DNA of 64,000 nt from Microbacterium excoecariae (GCF_011326725.1 NZ_JAANCO010000001.1:1302001-1366000), one strand, 5' to 3'. Numbered from the stretch's first letter, positions 48,553-58,280 are shown. A program made the numbers and translations. The notes: generated from the sequence alone by a model not told the origin.

Positions 48553-49446
48553 CTACGCCCGTACGGGGCGCTTCAGCCGCAGGACCACGACGACGTACGC
48601 GGCGGACGTGAGGGCCGCGAGAACCATGTGGATCCCGACCAGCAGCGGCGGGAGGGCGGTGTTGGCCTGCCAGACGCCGACGAGGATCTGCACGGCGAGC
48701 GCGCCGAGGAACGCGAGCGACCAGCGCCGTGTCGGGAGCCGGCGCGCCCAGGCGATCCCGGCGATCGCGAGGGTCAGCGCGAGCAGGATGTATCCGGGCC
48801 AGGCGTGCACGTGGGCGAGGATCGTCGCGTCGAAGCCGTTGCGCACGACGTCGGCGTCCCCCGAGTGCGGGCCGTTGCTCGTCGTGAGCACGCCGAAGGC
48901 GATCGTGACGGCGAGCACGAGGGAGGTGGCGTGCACGAGGGCGGCGTAGCCCTTCGGCACCGCGCGCTCGCGGGGGCCGGCGGGCTCGTACAGGCGCACG
49001 AGGAACGCGGCGGCCACGCACACGAGGAGGAGGGACGCCGTGTAGTGGAACGCGACGAGGAAGGCGTTCAGGCCCGTCCAGACGGTCACGCCGCCCGCGA
49101 CGGCCTGGGCGAGCACGCCGCCGAGGACGATCCAGGCCAGCACGAACAGGTCGCGCCGCTCGGCCCGCCGGCGCCACACCAGCACGAGCACGACCAGGGC
49201 GAGCGCGCCCACGACCGTCGACATGAGCCGGTTGCTGAACTCGATGACGCCGTGGACGCCCATCGCCTCCGTCGGCACGAGCGAATCGGGGGTGCACAGC
49301 GGCCACTCGGTGCAGCCGAGCCCGGATCCGGTCAGGCGCACGGTCCCCCCGGTCGCGATGATGACGACCTCGGCGAGGAACGACAGCCACGCGAAGACGT
49401 ACAACACCGTCGAAAAGCGGGTGGGAGCGGACGTGACGGCGGTCAT
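48553..49446 (-). CDS. ctaA: Heme A synthase
   Basis: 297 aa, COX15/CtaA family. Oxidises heme O to heme A with the help of heme b. Eight membrane helices. Visible features: GGTVRLTGSGLGCTEWPLC after helix 1 (an extracellular loop with a Cys pair), EFSNRL, HYTASLLL, HVHAWPGYIL and GIHMVLAAL, which supply the heme-ligand histidines. GGAGG lies 9 nt before the ATG. Divergent from the suf operon; on the other side convergent with the DHA2 pump and near ctaB. Confidence 0.94.
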   Translation of the reverse strand: MTAVTSAPTRFSTVLYVFAWLSFLAEVVIIATGGTVRLTGSGLGCTEWPLCTPDSLVPTEAMGVHGVIEFSNRLMSTVVGALALVVLVLVWRRRAERRDLFVLAWIVLGGVLAQAVAGGVTVWTGLNAFLVAFHYTASLLLVCVAAAFLVRLYEPAGPRERAVPKGYAALVHATSLVLAVTIAFGVLTTSNGPHSGDADVVRNGFDATILAHVHAWPGYILLALTLAIAGIAWARRLPTRRWSLAFLGALAVQILVGVWQANTALPPLLVGIHMVLAALTSAAYVVVVLRLKRPVRA

Positions 49447-49678
49447 GGCGGGGCGCCTCCTCGGCCGCGGACGCACATCGTCAGAGCCGACGACGGTCCG
49501 GGCGGAACCTGTAGAATCTGTGGTGAAGGATGCGGGCCCGATGGGCTCGAATCGCATCCGAAAACAGTCTAGGCGCGAAACCTGCGCCGCCATGCAGGGT
49601 CCACCCACGCCGCCAGGTGCTCCGAGGCGGTGGGACAGATGACACTGGTCGAGACCCCTGAGGAGAGTGTGAGCCGTC
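49447..49678. promoter_or_regulatory. Divergent ctaA / suf intergenic region
   Basis: 232 bp. TAGAAT (49512-49517) is a candidate -10 for the suf operon, giving a leader of about 150 nt. A GTG at 49523 opens a 39-codon frame that ends at 49642, before sufB. GAGGAG (49659-49664) is the sufB ribosome site. No sufR gene and no clear repressor palindrome were seen. Confidence 0.4.
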
Positions 49679-51097
49679 ATGTCTGAAGTGCTGATCGACC
49701 GCCCCGAACTCGAAGGGCTGGGGGTGTACGAGTTCGGCTGGCACGACTCCGACGTCGCCGGCGCGAGCGCCCAGCGCGGACTCAGCGAGGCCGTCGTCCG
49801 CGACATCTCCCGCCTCAAGAACGAGCCCGAATGGATGCTGAAGACGCGCCTCAAGGCGCTGAAGCTCTTCGGGAAGAAGCCGATGCCGACGTGGGGCGCC
49901 GACCTCAGCGACATCGACTTCGACAACATCAAGTACTTCGTCCGGACGACGGAGAAGCAGGCCCAGACCTGGGATGACCTGCCCGAGGACATCAAGAACA
50001 CCTACGAGCGGCTCGGCATCCCCGAGGCCGAGCGCCAGCGCCTGGTCGCGGGCGTCGCGGCGCAGTACGAGTCCGAGGTGGTCTACCACCAGATTCGCGA
50101 GGACCTCGAGAGCCAGGGTGTCATCTTCATGGACACCGACACGGCCCTGCGCGAGCACCCCGAGTTCTTCGAGGAGTACTTCGGCACGGTGATCCCCGCG
50201 GGCGACAACAAGTTCGCCGCGCTCAACACCGCCGTGTGGTCCGGCGGATCCTTCGTCTACGTCCCGAAGGGCGTGCACGTCGAGATCCCGCTGCAGGCCT
50301 ACTTCCGGATCAACACCGAGAACATGGGCCAGTTCGAGCGGACGCTCATCATCGCCGACGAGGGCAGCTACGTCCACTACATCGAGGGCTGCACGGCCCC
50401 GATTTACAAGAGCGACTCGCTGCACTCGGCCGTCGTCGAGATCATCGTGAAGAAGAACGCCCGCGTGCGCTACACGACGATCCAGAACTGGTCGAACAAC
50501 GTCTACAACCTCGTCACGAAGCGCGCGATCGCCGAAGAGGGCGCGACGATGGAGTGGGTCGACGGCAACATCGGATCCAAGGTCACGATGAAGTACCCGT
50601 CGATCTTCCTCATGGGCGAGCACGCCAAGGGCGAGACGCTCTCGGTCGCGTTCGCGGGCCCGGGCCAGCACCAGGACGCGGGCGCGAAGATGATCCACAT
50701 GGCGCCGTACACGCAGTCGTCGATCGTCTCGAAGTCGATCGCCCGCGGCGGCGGCCGCGCCGGCTACCGCGGCGAGGTGCGCGTCGACGAGAAGGCCCAC
50801 CACTCGGCCAACTCTGTCGTGTGCGACGCGCTCCTCGTGGACACGCAGTCGCGCTCGGACACCTACCCGGCGATCGACATCCGCGTCGACGACGTCGTTC
50901 TCGGCCACGAGGCCACGGTGTCGAAGGTCAGCGAGGAGCAGCTCTTCTATCTGATGAGCCGCGGCCTCGAGGAGACCGAGGCGATGTCGATGATCGTGCG
51001 CGGCTTCATCGAGCCGATCGCGCGCGAGCTGCCGATGGAATACGCGCTGGAACTCAACAAGCTCATCGAGATGGGCATGGAAGGATCGGTCGGCTAG
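49679..51097 (+). CDS. sufB: Fe-S cluster assembly protein SufB
   Basis: 472 aa. Scaffold subunit of SufBCD. The N-terminal helical part has [23 protein letters not shown] in two pieces, then a beta-helix core with [44 protein letters not shown] and [20 protein letters not shown]. The cysteine in EGCTAP matches the one implicated in cluster assembly. No intein is present, unlike mycobacterial SufB. First gene of sufB-sufD-ferredoxin-sufC-sufT; 2 bp before sufD. Confidence 0.96.
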   Translation: MSEVLIDRPELEGLGVYEFGWHDSDVAGASAQRGLSEAVVRDISRLKNEPEWMLKTRLKALKLFGKKPMPTWGADLSDIDFDNIKYFVRTTEKQAQTWDDLPEDIKNTYERLGIPEAERQRLVAGVAAQYESEVVYHQIREDLESQGVIFMDTDTALREHPEFFEEYFGTVIPAGDNKFAALNTAVWSGGSFVYVPKGVHVEIPLQAYFRINTENMGQFERTLIIADEGSYVHYIEGCTAPIYKSDSLHSAVVEIIVKKNARVRYTTIQNWSNNVYNLVTKRAIAEEGATMEWVDGNIGSKVTMKYPSIFLMGEHAKGETLSVAFAGPGQHQDAGAKMIHMAPYTQSSIVSKSIARGGGRAGYRGEVRVDEKAHHSANSVVCDALLVDTQSRSDTYPAIDIRVDDVVLGHEATVSKVSEEQLFYLMSRGLEETEAMSMIVRGFIEPIARELPMEYALELNKLIEMGMEGSVG

Positions 51098-51099
51098 GA

Positions 51100-52317
51100 A
51101 TGACGACCCACACCCAGGCGCCCGTCGAGGCGCAGGACGCGCACGCCCACGTGGACCCCGTGCGAGCCCTCATCGGCTCGCAGGAGGGCTCCGCCGCCCC
51201 CATCCAGACCCGCTCCGAGCGGCCGCGCTCGGCGTCGCCCGCCGATTTCGGCGTGCCGACGGGGCGCGAGGTGAACTGGAAGCACACGCCGATCTCGCGG
51301 ATCTCGTCGCTGTTCGAGCCCGCCGGTGAGGAAGGCGGCGTCTCCTACTCCTTCGCCTCGGGCGGGGAGTACGGGCAGGCGACGCTCGCGGCGGGCGAGG
51401 CCCCGCGCGGGGAGTTCTTCGAGCCGGAGGACATCACCGCTGCGGTCGCCGGCCAGGGCGCGCGCGAGGCGCTGCACATCCGCCTGCCGCGCGAGGCGGA
51501 GATCGCCGAGCCCATCGTGCTCGACATCGCTGGGCTCGGCGCCGGGCGCCGGGCCGACGGCTACATCGTCGTCGAGGCCGAGGCGATGTCGAAGGGCACG
51601 GTTGTGCTGCAGCACACCGGATCCGCCGACTACGCCCAGAACGTCGAGATCCTCGCGCGCGACGGATCCCAGCTCACGGTCATCTCGGTGCAGAAGTGGG
51701 CGGACGACGCGAACCACGCGGCCGCGCACCAGGCGCGCGTGGACCGCGACGCGTCGCTGACCCACTTCGTCATCACCTTCGGCGGCGGCGTCGTCCGCGT
51801 GAACCCGACGCTCGAGCTGTCGGGCCAGGGCGCGAACGGCGAGATGTTCGGCCTGTCGTACAGCGACTCGGGCCAGCACTTCGAGAGCCAGGTCTACCTC
51901 TTCCACAAGGGCGCCGACACCACGGGCGACGTGCTCTACAAGAGCGCTCTGCAGGGCGAGTCGGCGCGCAGCGTCTGGATCGGCGACGTGCTCATCGGGC
52001 CGGACGCGACCGGAACCGACTCCTACGAGGCCAACCGCAACCTCGTGCTCACGAACGGCGCGCGCGCGGATTCGATCCCGAACCTCGAGATCAAGACGGG
52101 CGACATCAAGGGCGCGGGGCACGCCTCCGCGACCGGCCGGTTCGACGACGAGCAGCTCTTCTACCTGCAGGCCCGCGGCATCAGCGAGGAAGAGGCCCGC
52201 CGGCTCATCGTCCTCGGCTTCCTCGCCGAGATCCCGCAGCGGATCCAGGTGCCCGAGCTGCAGGCGACGCTCATCGCCGACATCGAGCGCGAGATCGCCG
52301 AAGGGGTCCGCGCGTGA
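51100..52317 (+). CDS. sufD: Fe-S cluster assembly protein SufD
   Basis: 405 aa. Structural paralogue of SufB that pairs with it and with SufC. N-terminal region FGVPTGREVNWKHTPISRISSLFE, beta-helix core with HFVITFGGGVVRVNPTLELSG, and a C-terminus HASATGRFDDEQLFYLQARGISEEEARRLIV (described in part) like the one in SufB. ATG 51100 lies 2 bp after the sufB stop. Stop overlaps the ferredoxin start by 4 nt. Confidence 0.95.
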   Translation: MTTHTQAPVEAQDAHAHVDPVRALIGSQEGSAAPIQTRSERPRSASPADFGVPTGREVNWKHTPISRISSLFEPAGEEGGVSYSFASGGEYGQATLAAGEAPRGEFFEPEDITAAVAGQGAREALHIRLPREAEIAEPIVLDIAGLGAGRRADGYIVVEAEAMSKGTVVLQHTGSADYAQNVEILARDGSQLTVISVQKWADDANHAAAHQARVDRDASLTHFVITFGGGVVRVNPTLELSGQGANGEMFGLSYSDSGQHFESQVYLFHKGADTTGDVLYKSALQGESARSVWIGDVLIGPDATGTDSYEANRNLVLTNGARADSIPNLEIKTGDIKGAGHASATGRFDDEQLFYLQARGISEEEARRLIVLGFLAEIPQRIQVPELQATLIADIEREIAEGVRA

Positions 52318-52640
52318 GCGCGACGCGCGTGTGTGCGCGCGGAGAGCTCGTCCAGGACGAGCCGATGCGCGTCGAGGTCGATGGCGTTCCGATCGCCCTC
52401 GTCCTCGACAGCAACGACGAGATCCACGCGATCGGCGACACCTGCACGCACGGCGACATCTCCCTCTCGGAGGGCTTCGTGGAGGGCGAGACGCTCGAGT
52501 GCTGGGCGCACGGATCCGCGTTCTCGCTCAAGACGGGCAAGCCCCTCAACCTCCCCGCTTACGAGCCCGTCCCGGTCTACGCCGTCGAGATCGACGGCGA
52601 CGACGTGCTCATTGACATCAACGTGAAGAAGGAAAACTGA
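52314..52640 (+). CDS. Rieske [2Fe-2S] ferredoxin in the suf operon
   Basis: 108 aa. Rieske fold with the two cluster motifs DTCTHGD (Cys and His) and ECWAHGSAFS (Cys and His), 17 residues apart, and GKPLNLPAYEPVPVY at the end. Often annotated as the ferredoxin subunit of a non-heme iron oxygenase, but in actinobacterial suf operons it is probably an electron carrier for cluster assembly. GTG overlaps the sufD stop by 4 nt; sufC follows after 1 bp. Confidence 0.92.
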   Translation: MSATRVCARGELVQDEPMRVEVDGVPIALVLDSNDEIHAIGDTCTHGDISLSEGFVEGETLECWAHGSAFSLKTGKPLNLPAYEPVPVYAVEIDGDDVLIDINVKKEN

Positions 52641-52641
52641 C

Positions 52642-53412
<771 letters not shown>

Positions 53413-53422
53413 GGTCGCACCC

Positions 53423-53752
53423 ATGACCGCCACCCTCACGTCGGAGAAGTACGACGAGGTCACGGAGGCGCTCAAGGACGTCATGGACCCCGAGCTTGGG
53501 GTGAACGTGGTCGACCTGGGGCTCATCTACGACCTCGCGTGGGACGAGGAGAACGACGCGCTCGTGATCCACATGACGCTCACGAGCGCCGGGTGCCCGC
53601 TCACGGACGTCCTCGAGGAGCAGACCGCCCAGTCGCTCGACGGCGTCGTGGAGCGCTTCCGCATCAACTGGGTGTGGATGCCGCCGTGGGGCCCCGAGCG
53701 CATCACGGACGACGGGCGCGACCAGATGCGCGCGCTCGGCTTCGCGATCTGA
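53423..53752 (+). CDS. sufT: SufT / MIP18-family Fe-S assembly factor (DUF59)
   Basis: 109 aa. MIP18/DUF59 fold with the DPELGVNVVDLGLIYDL segment (conserved Asp-Pro-Glu) and MTLTSAGCPLTDVLEEQ, whose cysteine is the conserved one of the family. These factors help mature Fe-S proteins. Last gene of the suf operon, 10 bp after sufC and followed by a strong terminator. Confidence 0.92.
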   Translation: MTATLTSEKYDEVTEALKDVMDPELGVNVVDLGLIYDLAWDEENDALVIHMTLTSAGCPLTDVLEEQTAQSLDGVVERFRINWVWMPPWGPERITDDGRDQMRALGFAI

Positions 53753-53759
53753 GCCCCTG

Positions 53760-53793
53760 CCGCGGGCCCCGGGATTCGTCCCGGGGCCCGCGG
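53760..53793 (+). terminator. Terminator of the suf operon
   Basis: Perfect 15-bp arms (53760-53774, 53779-53793) with a TTCG loop, 7 bp after the sufT stop. Confidence 0.8.
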
Positions 53794-53814
53794 TGCGTTG
53801 TCGGGGAGGGGTAT

Positions 53815-53820
53815 TAGGGT
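53815..53820 (+). promoter_or_regulatory. -10 element TAGGGT, leaderless aminotransferase gene
   Basis: TAGGGT, 7-nt spacer, GTG 53828. This rules out the upstream GTG at 53798, which would lie before the promoter. Confidence 0.55.
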
Positions 53821-53827
53821 CGAGACC

Positions 53828-54982
53828 GTGACCACGCCGCTCGACGCCCTGCCCCTCGATGTCCTCCGCACCCGCACGAGCACGAAGTGGGCGACGCACG
53901 ACGCCGACGTCCTGCCGTTGTTCGTCGCCGAGACCGACTTCGCGCTCGCCGAGCCCATCGAGCGGGTCCTCGCGGAGGCCCTGCGCGTGGGCGACACGGG
54001 TTATGTGCCCCCGCGCACGCGCTATCCGGAGGCCTTCGCGGGCTTCGCCGCCCGGCGCTTCGGGTGGGACGTGGACCCGGCCGATGTGCGCACGACGTGC
54101 GACGTGATGATGGGCGTCGCGGAGCTCGTGCGCGCCGTCGCGGCGCCGAGCGACCGGGTCGTCGTGACGCCCCCGGTGTATCCGCCGTTCTTCATGGTGC
54201 ACGACGAGGCGCACACCGAGGCCGTCGAGGTCCCCCTCATGGAGGAGGGCGGGGCGTGGCGCCTCGACCTCGACGGCATCGAGCGCGCCTTCGCCGGCGG
54301 CGCCGTCGCGATGCTGCTGTGCAACCCGCACAACCCGACCGGCACGGCGCACTCCGCCGCCGACCTCGCCGAGCTCGCGCGCATCGCCGAGCGCCACGAC
54401 GCGACGATCATCAGCGACGAGATCCACGCGCCCCTCGGCATGCCGGGCACGGAGATCACCCCATTCCTGTCCGTCTCCCCGGAGGCGGCCGAGGTCGGCG
54501 TCGCCGTGCTCTCGGCGTCCAAGGCCTTCAACCTCGCGGGTCTGAAGTGCGCCCACATGGTCTCCGCCTCGCCAACGAAGCGGGAGCTCGTGCGGGCCAT
54601 CCCCGCGGAGGTGGAGTGGCGCACGGGGCTGTTCGGCATCAAGGCCGGCATCGCGGCGTTCGAGGAGGGCGACGCGTGGCTCGACGCGCTGATCGCGCGC
54701 CTCGCGCTGAACCAGCGCCTCCTCGTCGATCTCCTGGCGGAGCACGTGCCGGGTTCGCGGTACACGCCGGGCGACGCCGGATTCCTCGCGTGGGTCGACC
54801 TGGCGGGCGCGGGATTCGGAGACGACGCGGCGGCGCGGATCCTCGCGGACGCGCGCGTCGCGCTGAACCCGGGGCCGTCGTTCGGCGCGCCGGGCGCCGG
54901 CCACGTGCGGATCAACTACGGCACGGGCCCCGAGGTCCTCACCGAGGCCGTGCGCCGCATCGGCCGGGTCGCGGCCTCGTGA
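53828..54982 (+). CDS. MalY/PatB-type PLP enzyme (cystathionine beta-lyase / aminotransferase)
   Basis: 384 aa fold-type I PLP protein. N-terminal RTRTSTKWATHDADVLPLFVAETDF is typical of MalY/PatB (KW...DVLPLWVAD-like). Cofactor residues: CNPHNPTGTAHS, ISDEIHAPL (Asp), and the Schiff-base lysine in SASKAFNLAGLKCA. Such proteins cleave the C-S bond of cystathionine or cysteine conjugates. It overlaps a downstream MFS gene by 4 nt, so lyase and carrier may act on the same compound. It follows the suf operon but is separated by a terminator and has its own promoter, so a part in Fe-S assembly is not implied. Confidence 0.9.
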   Translation: MTTPLDALPLDVLRTRTSTKWATHDADVLPLFVAETDFALAEPIERVLAEALRVGDTGYVPPRTRYPEAFAGFAARRFGWDVDPADVRTTCDVMMGVAELVRAVAAPSDRVVVTPPVYPPFFMVHDEAHTEAVEVPLMEEGGAWRLDLDGIERAFAGGAVAMLLCNPHNPTGTAHSAADLAELARIAERHDATIISDEIHAPLGMPGTEITPFLSVSPEAAEVGVAVLSASKAFNLAGLKCAHMVSASPTKRELVRAIPAEVEWRTGLFGIKAGIAAFEEGDAWLDALIARLALNQRLLVDLLAEHVPGSRYTPGDAGFLAWVDLAGAGFGDDAAARILADARVALNPGPSFGAPGAGHVRINYGTGPEVLTEAVRRIGRVAAS

Positions 54983-56409
54983 CCCACGCCGACCCCGGGA
55001 GCTACTCGGGGCCGCTGCCCATTCAGCCGCCGCGGCAGGGCGGCTCGATCTGGGGCCGCGCGTACGTGTGGACGACGGCCGGCGCGATCGCGCTGGTATT
55101 CCTCGCGGCGATCCAGTCGCTCGCGGTCACGACGGTCATGCCGGCCGTGGCCGACGACCTGGACGGCCACGCGCTCTACGCCGTCGCCTTCTCCGGGATG
55201 TTCGCGACGAGCGTCGTGGGCATGGTCGTCGCGGGGGCGTGGTCCGATCGGCGCGGCCCCGTGTGGCCCCTGCTCCTCGCGACCGCGGCCTTCGTCGCCG
55301 GGCTCGTGATCGACGCGGCGGCCGGATCCATGGAGGTTCTCGTGGCCGGCCGCCTCGTGATGGGGCTCGGGTCGGGCGGGCAGATCGTCTCGCTGTACGT
55401 CGTCGTCGCGCGCGTGTTCCCCGCGAACCTGCACGGCCGCGTCATGGGTGCGTTCTCGGCCGCGTGGGTCGTGCCCTCGCTCGTCGGCCCCGCGCTCGCG
55501 GGCGCCGTGACGGAGTTCTTCCACTGGCGGTGGGTGTTCGGCGGCGTCGCGGCCCTGGCCGTCGTCGCGATCGCCATGCTCGCCCCGGCGCTTCGCCGCC
55601 TGGGCGCCGGAGCGCCGGGGGAGAAGACCGGCGGGATCGGCCGGCGGGTGGGTCTCGCGATCGCCGTCGCCGCGGGCGCGCTCGTGCTCAGCATCGCAGG
55701 GGAGGGCGCGGGGGAGTCGGCCGGCCCGGGCCTCGCGGGCGTCCTCGTCGCCGTCGTCGCGCTCGCGGTCGTGCTCCTCGCCATGCGCCCGCTCCTGCCG
55801 CGCGGCGCCTACCGCCTCGGGCGCGGGCTCCCGAGCGTGATCGTGGCGCGGGGTCTCGTCGCCGGCAGCGTCTTCGGCGCCGAGATCTACGTGCCCTACC
55901 TGCTCCGAGAGCAGTACGGCTTCGGCCCGACGTGGGCGGGCCTCGGGCTGACCGTGTCCGCCCTGACCTGGGCCGTCAGCGCGAATTTCGTCGGCGCGCG
56001 GGGCGACCGTCTCGGGAACGCGCGGATCGCCGTGGGTGGGGCGGCGCTCCTGATCCTCGCCTGTGCGATCGTCGGGGCCTCGGCCGTGCTCGACGTCCCG
56101 GCGTGGGTGCCGATCCTCTCCTGGGGTTTCGCGGGGCTCGGCGCGGGGGCGGTCTACCCGCGCCTGACCGTCCTCTCGCTCGCGTACTCCACCCGGCAGA
56201 ATCAGGGCTTCAACTCGGCCGCGCTGCAGATCGCGGACGCCGTCGGCACGGCCTCGACGATGGCCATCATGGGGCTCGTGTTCGTCGCGCTGGGCGGGAT
56301 GACGAGCGCGGGCGCCTTCGTCGCGATGTTCGCGCTCGCCGCCGGGCTCGCGGCGCTCTCCGTCGTGCCGGGGCTCCGGCTGGGACACGCCGCCGAGCTG
56401 CGCGGCTGA
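54979..56409 (+). CDS. MFS transporter
   Basis: 476 aa with 12-14 membrane helices. Begins with a hydrophilic tail, then LVFLAAIQSLAVTTVMPAVADDL (helix 1) and AGAWSDRRGPVWPLLL (motif A). GQIVSLYVVVARVFPANLHGRVMG and SAAWVVPSLVGPALAGAV resemble multidrug or small-molecule exporters. Translationally coupled (GTGA) to the C-S lyase. Possibly exports a sulfur compound; the substrate is unknown. Ends 1 bp before the convergent bioQ stop. Confidence 0.86.
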   Translation: MTHADPGSYSGPLPIQPPRQGGSIWGRAYVWTTAGAIALVFLAAIQSLAVTTVMPAVADDLDGHALYAVAFSGMFATSVVGMVVAGAWSDRRGPVWPLLLATAAFVAGLVIDAAAGSMEVLVAGRLVMGLGSGGQIVSLYVVVARVFPANLHGRVMGAFSAAWVVPSLVGPALAGAVTEFFHWRWVFGGVAALAVVAIAMLAPALRRLGAGAPGEKTGGIGRRVGLAIAVAAGALVLSIAGEGAGESAGPGLAGVLVAVVALAVVLLAMRPLLPRGAYRLGRGLPSVIVARGLVAGSVFGAEIYVPYLLREQYGFGPTWAGLGLTVSALTWAVSANFVGARGDRLGNARIAVGGAALLILACAIVGASAVLDVPAWVPILSWGFAGLGAGAVYPRLTVLSLAYSTRQNQGFNSAALQIADAVGTASTMAIMGLVFVALGGMTSAGAFVAMFALAAGLAALSVVPGLRLGHAAELRG

Positions 56410-56410
56410 G

Positions 56411-56959
56411 CTACGCGGCTCCGCGGCCGAGCCCGTCGCGGAGCGCGCGGATCCCGGCGTCGAAGTCCGCGAGCGCCTCGCGGTCGATCGCGCCCGGATC
56501 CTGGTCGTACGCGCCGATCACGGCGGCCAGCATGCGCTGCTGCACGAGCGAGGCGTGCCCGAGGAGAAACTGCGCGAGGACCGTCGCCCCGCGATCCGGA
56601 TCCGGGTGCGCCTCCCGCGCGAGCGCGTCGCGCAGCAGCCCGTACACCGCGTTGTCGCCGAGCGCGAGGGCGGCCGAGGAGAGGACGACCTCGGCGCCGT
56701 CGCGGTGGGCGAGCAGCGCCCGGCGCACGGCGCGCGCGGTGTCGGCGAGGCCGCCCGCGGCGCCGGCCTCGGAGACGATGCGGTCGGCGACCGCGGCGAG
56801 CAGGGTCTGCTTGTTCTCGACGTGCCAGTACAGCGCGCTGGGCCGCACGCCGAGGTCGGCCGCGAGGCGGCGCATCGACAGGTCGGGCAGGCCGTACTCG
56901 TCGAGGATCCGGAGGGCCGCGGCGACGATCTGCGCGCGCCCGAGTCCGCGTTCGCTCAT
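56411..56959 (-). CDS. bioQ: TetR-family biotin repressor BioQ
   Basis: 182 aa. N-terminal TetR HTH LGRAQIVAAALRILDEYGLPDLSMRRLAADLGVRPSALYWHV (described by range, residues 6-47), with the recognition helix ending in ALYWHVENKQ. The C-terminal effector domain is short. It is divergent from bioYMN, and two TGAAC-N3-GTTCA palindromes lie between them; BioQ of corynebacteria recognises a closely related TGAAC-N3-GTTAC motif. BioQ represses biotin genes. TATAGT with a 7-nt spacer precedes the ATG, so the mRNA is likely leaderless and its promoter overlaps the bioY promoter. Confidence 0.85.
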   Translation of the reverse strand: MSERGLGRAQIVAAALRILDEYGLPDLSMRRLAADLGVRPSALYWHVENKQTLLAAVADRIVSEAGAAGGLADTARAVRRALLAHRDGAEVVLSSAALALGDNAVYGLLRDALAREAHPDPDRGATVLAQFLLGHASLVQQRMLAAVIGAYDQDPGAIDREALADFDAGIRALRDGLGRGAA

Positions 56960-56966
56960 GCGTATG

Positions 56967-56974
56967 ACTATACT
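56967..56974. promoter_or_regulatory. Overlapping divergent -10 elements of bioQ and bioY
   Basis: TATACT (56969-56974, plus strand) serves bioY; TATAGT (56972-56967, minus strand) serves bioQ. They share four base pairs, so only one polymerase can open the region at a time. Confidence 0.6.
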
Positions 56975-57000
56975 GAACGGCGTTCAATGAACGGTGTTCA
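56974..57000. promoter_or_regulatory. Tandem BioQ operators
   Basis: Two 13-bp palindromes, TGAACGGCGTTCA (56974-56986) and TGAACGGTGTTCA (56988-57000), separated by one base (14-bp period). They start at the last base of the bioY -10 and cover its transcription start. The 5-bp arms are perfect in both. Confidence 0.8.
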
Positions 57001-57012
57001 GGAGGAGTAGAC

Positions 57013-57603
57013 GTGGCGGAAGAACGGCAGTGGGAGGCGCGCGACATCGCGCGGATCGCGGTGTTTGCGGGCATCATCGTCGCGCTCGGGTTCGTCGCGC
57101 CCATCCCGGTACCGGGGCTCGTCCCCATCACCGCCCAGACCCTTGGCGTCATGCTGGCCGGAACCGTGCTGGGCGCGCGCCGCGCGGGCGCCGCCGTCGG
57201 CGTCGTGTTCCTCCTCGCCGCCATCGGGCTCCCCGTGCTGTCCGGCGGGCGCGGCGGGCTCGGGGTGTTTCTGGGCCCGGCGTCGGGGTATCTCATCGGG
57301 TGGCTCCCCGGCGCCATGGTCGTCGGCCTGATCGTGCACGCCGGCGCGCGCCGCATCACCTGGTGGCGCACGGCGCTCGGCGCGGTCGTGGGCGGCATTG
57401 CTGTGGTCTACGCGTTCGGGATTCCCGTCCAGGCCGCCTCGACGGGCCTCGGCCTCGGGGAGACGGCGCTGACGTCCCTGGCGTTCTTGCCGGGCGACGC
57501 GATCAAGGCGGCCGTCGCGACCGCGCTCACTCTCGCGCTGTACCGCGCCTACCCGCCGGCCTTCCCCGCGCCCGTGCGCCGCGCGCGGGCCGTCGCGCCG
57601 TGA
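57013..57603 (+). CDS. bioY: Biotin ECF transporter substrate-binding subunit BioY
   Basis: 196 aa with six membrane helices. S component of the biotin energy-coupling-factor transporter. The first helix region IAVFAGIIVALGFVAPIPVPG, VPITAQTLGVMLAG and GPASGYLIGWLPGAMVVG are BioY hallmarks. GGAGGAG lies 5 nt before the GTG start, right after the second BioQ operator. Overlaps bioM by 4 nt; the three subunits are made from one mRNA, repressed by BioQ when biotin is sufficient. Confidence 0.95.
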   Translation: MAEERQWEARDIARIAVFAGIIVALGFVAPIPVPGLVPITAQTLGVMLAGTVLGARRAGAAVGVVFLLAAIGLPVLSGGRGGLGVFLGPASGYLIGWLPGAMVVGLIVHAGARRITWWRTALGAVVGGIAVVYAFGIPVQAASTGLGLGETALTSLAFLPGDAIKAAVATALTLALYRAYPPAFPAPVRRARAVAP

Positions 57604-58280
57604 TCGAGGCCCACGGTCTGGGCGTCGAGATCGACGGCGCGACGATCCTCGCGGACGTCACGGTCGCCCTCGCGGAGCCGCGCGTCGCGGTGATCGGGCG
57701 CAACGGATCCGGCAAGTCCACCTTTGCGCGCACGCTCAACGGCCTCGTACGCCCCACCGCGGGGCGCGTGGAGGTGGACGGGGTGGACGTCGGGCGCGCG
57801 CCGAAGCGCGCCCGCGAGCGGGTCGGCTTCCTCTTCACCCAGCCCGACGCCCAGATCCTCATGCCCACCCCCGCCGAGGACCTCGCGCTGTCGGCCCGTG
57901 CCGCCGGCGTCCCGCGCGGGGAGGTCGCGAGCCGCGTCGCGGCGCAGCTCGAGGCGTTCGGCCTCGCCGCGCACGCGAACCAGCCGGCCTACAGTCTGTC
58001 GGGCGGCCAGAAGCAGCTCCTGGCGCTCGCCGCGGTCCTCCTCGGCGCGCCGCGGATCCTCGTCGCGGACGAGCCGACGACCCTCCTCGACCTGCACAAC
58101 GCCCGGCGCATCGGGGACCTCCTGCTGTCGGGCGCCGGCGCCCGGCAGGTCGTCCTCGTCACCCACGACCTCGACCTTGCCGCGCGGTGCGACGTCGCGC
58201 TCCGGTTCGAGAAGGGGCGCCTCGCGGCGGTCGGCGCGCCGGACGAGATCATCGCCGCCTATCGCGCGGAGGCCGCGTGA
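57600..58280 (+). CDS. bioM: Biotin ECF transporter ATPase BioM
   Basis: 226 aa ABC ATPase (EcfA type). Walker A VIGRNGSGKSTFARTLNG (about residue 34), Q-loop FTQPDAQIL, signature YSLSGGQKQLLALAAVL, Walker B ILVADEPTTLLDLHN, H-loop LVTHDLDLA. It overlaps bioY and bioN by 4 nt each (GTGA). Supplies energy for BioY-mediated uptake. Confidence 0.95.
   Translation: MIEAHGLGVEIDGATILADVTVALAEPRVAVIGRNGSGKSTFARTLNGLVRPTAGRVEVDGVDVGRAPKRARERVGFLFTQPDAQILMPTPAEDLALSARAAGVPRGEVASRVAAQLEAFGLAAHANQPAYSLSGGQKQLLALAAVLLGAPRILVADEPTTLLDLHNARRIGDLLLSGAGARQVVLVTHDLDLAARCDVALRFEKGRLAAVGAPDEIIAAYRAEAA

Noticed and set aside
53828..54982. The PLP enzyme as a replacement cysteine desulfurase for the suf operon
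   Set aside because: Its motifs are those of MalY/PatB C-S lyases, not SufS/IscS; a strong terminator and its own promoter separate it from suf, and it is coupled to an MFS gene.
56974..57000. GAAC...GTTC palindromes read as LexA boxes
   Set aside because: The spacer is 3 nt, not 4, and the sites lie at biotin genes next to a TetR regulator, which fits BioQ instead.
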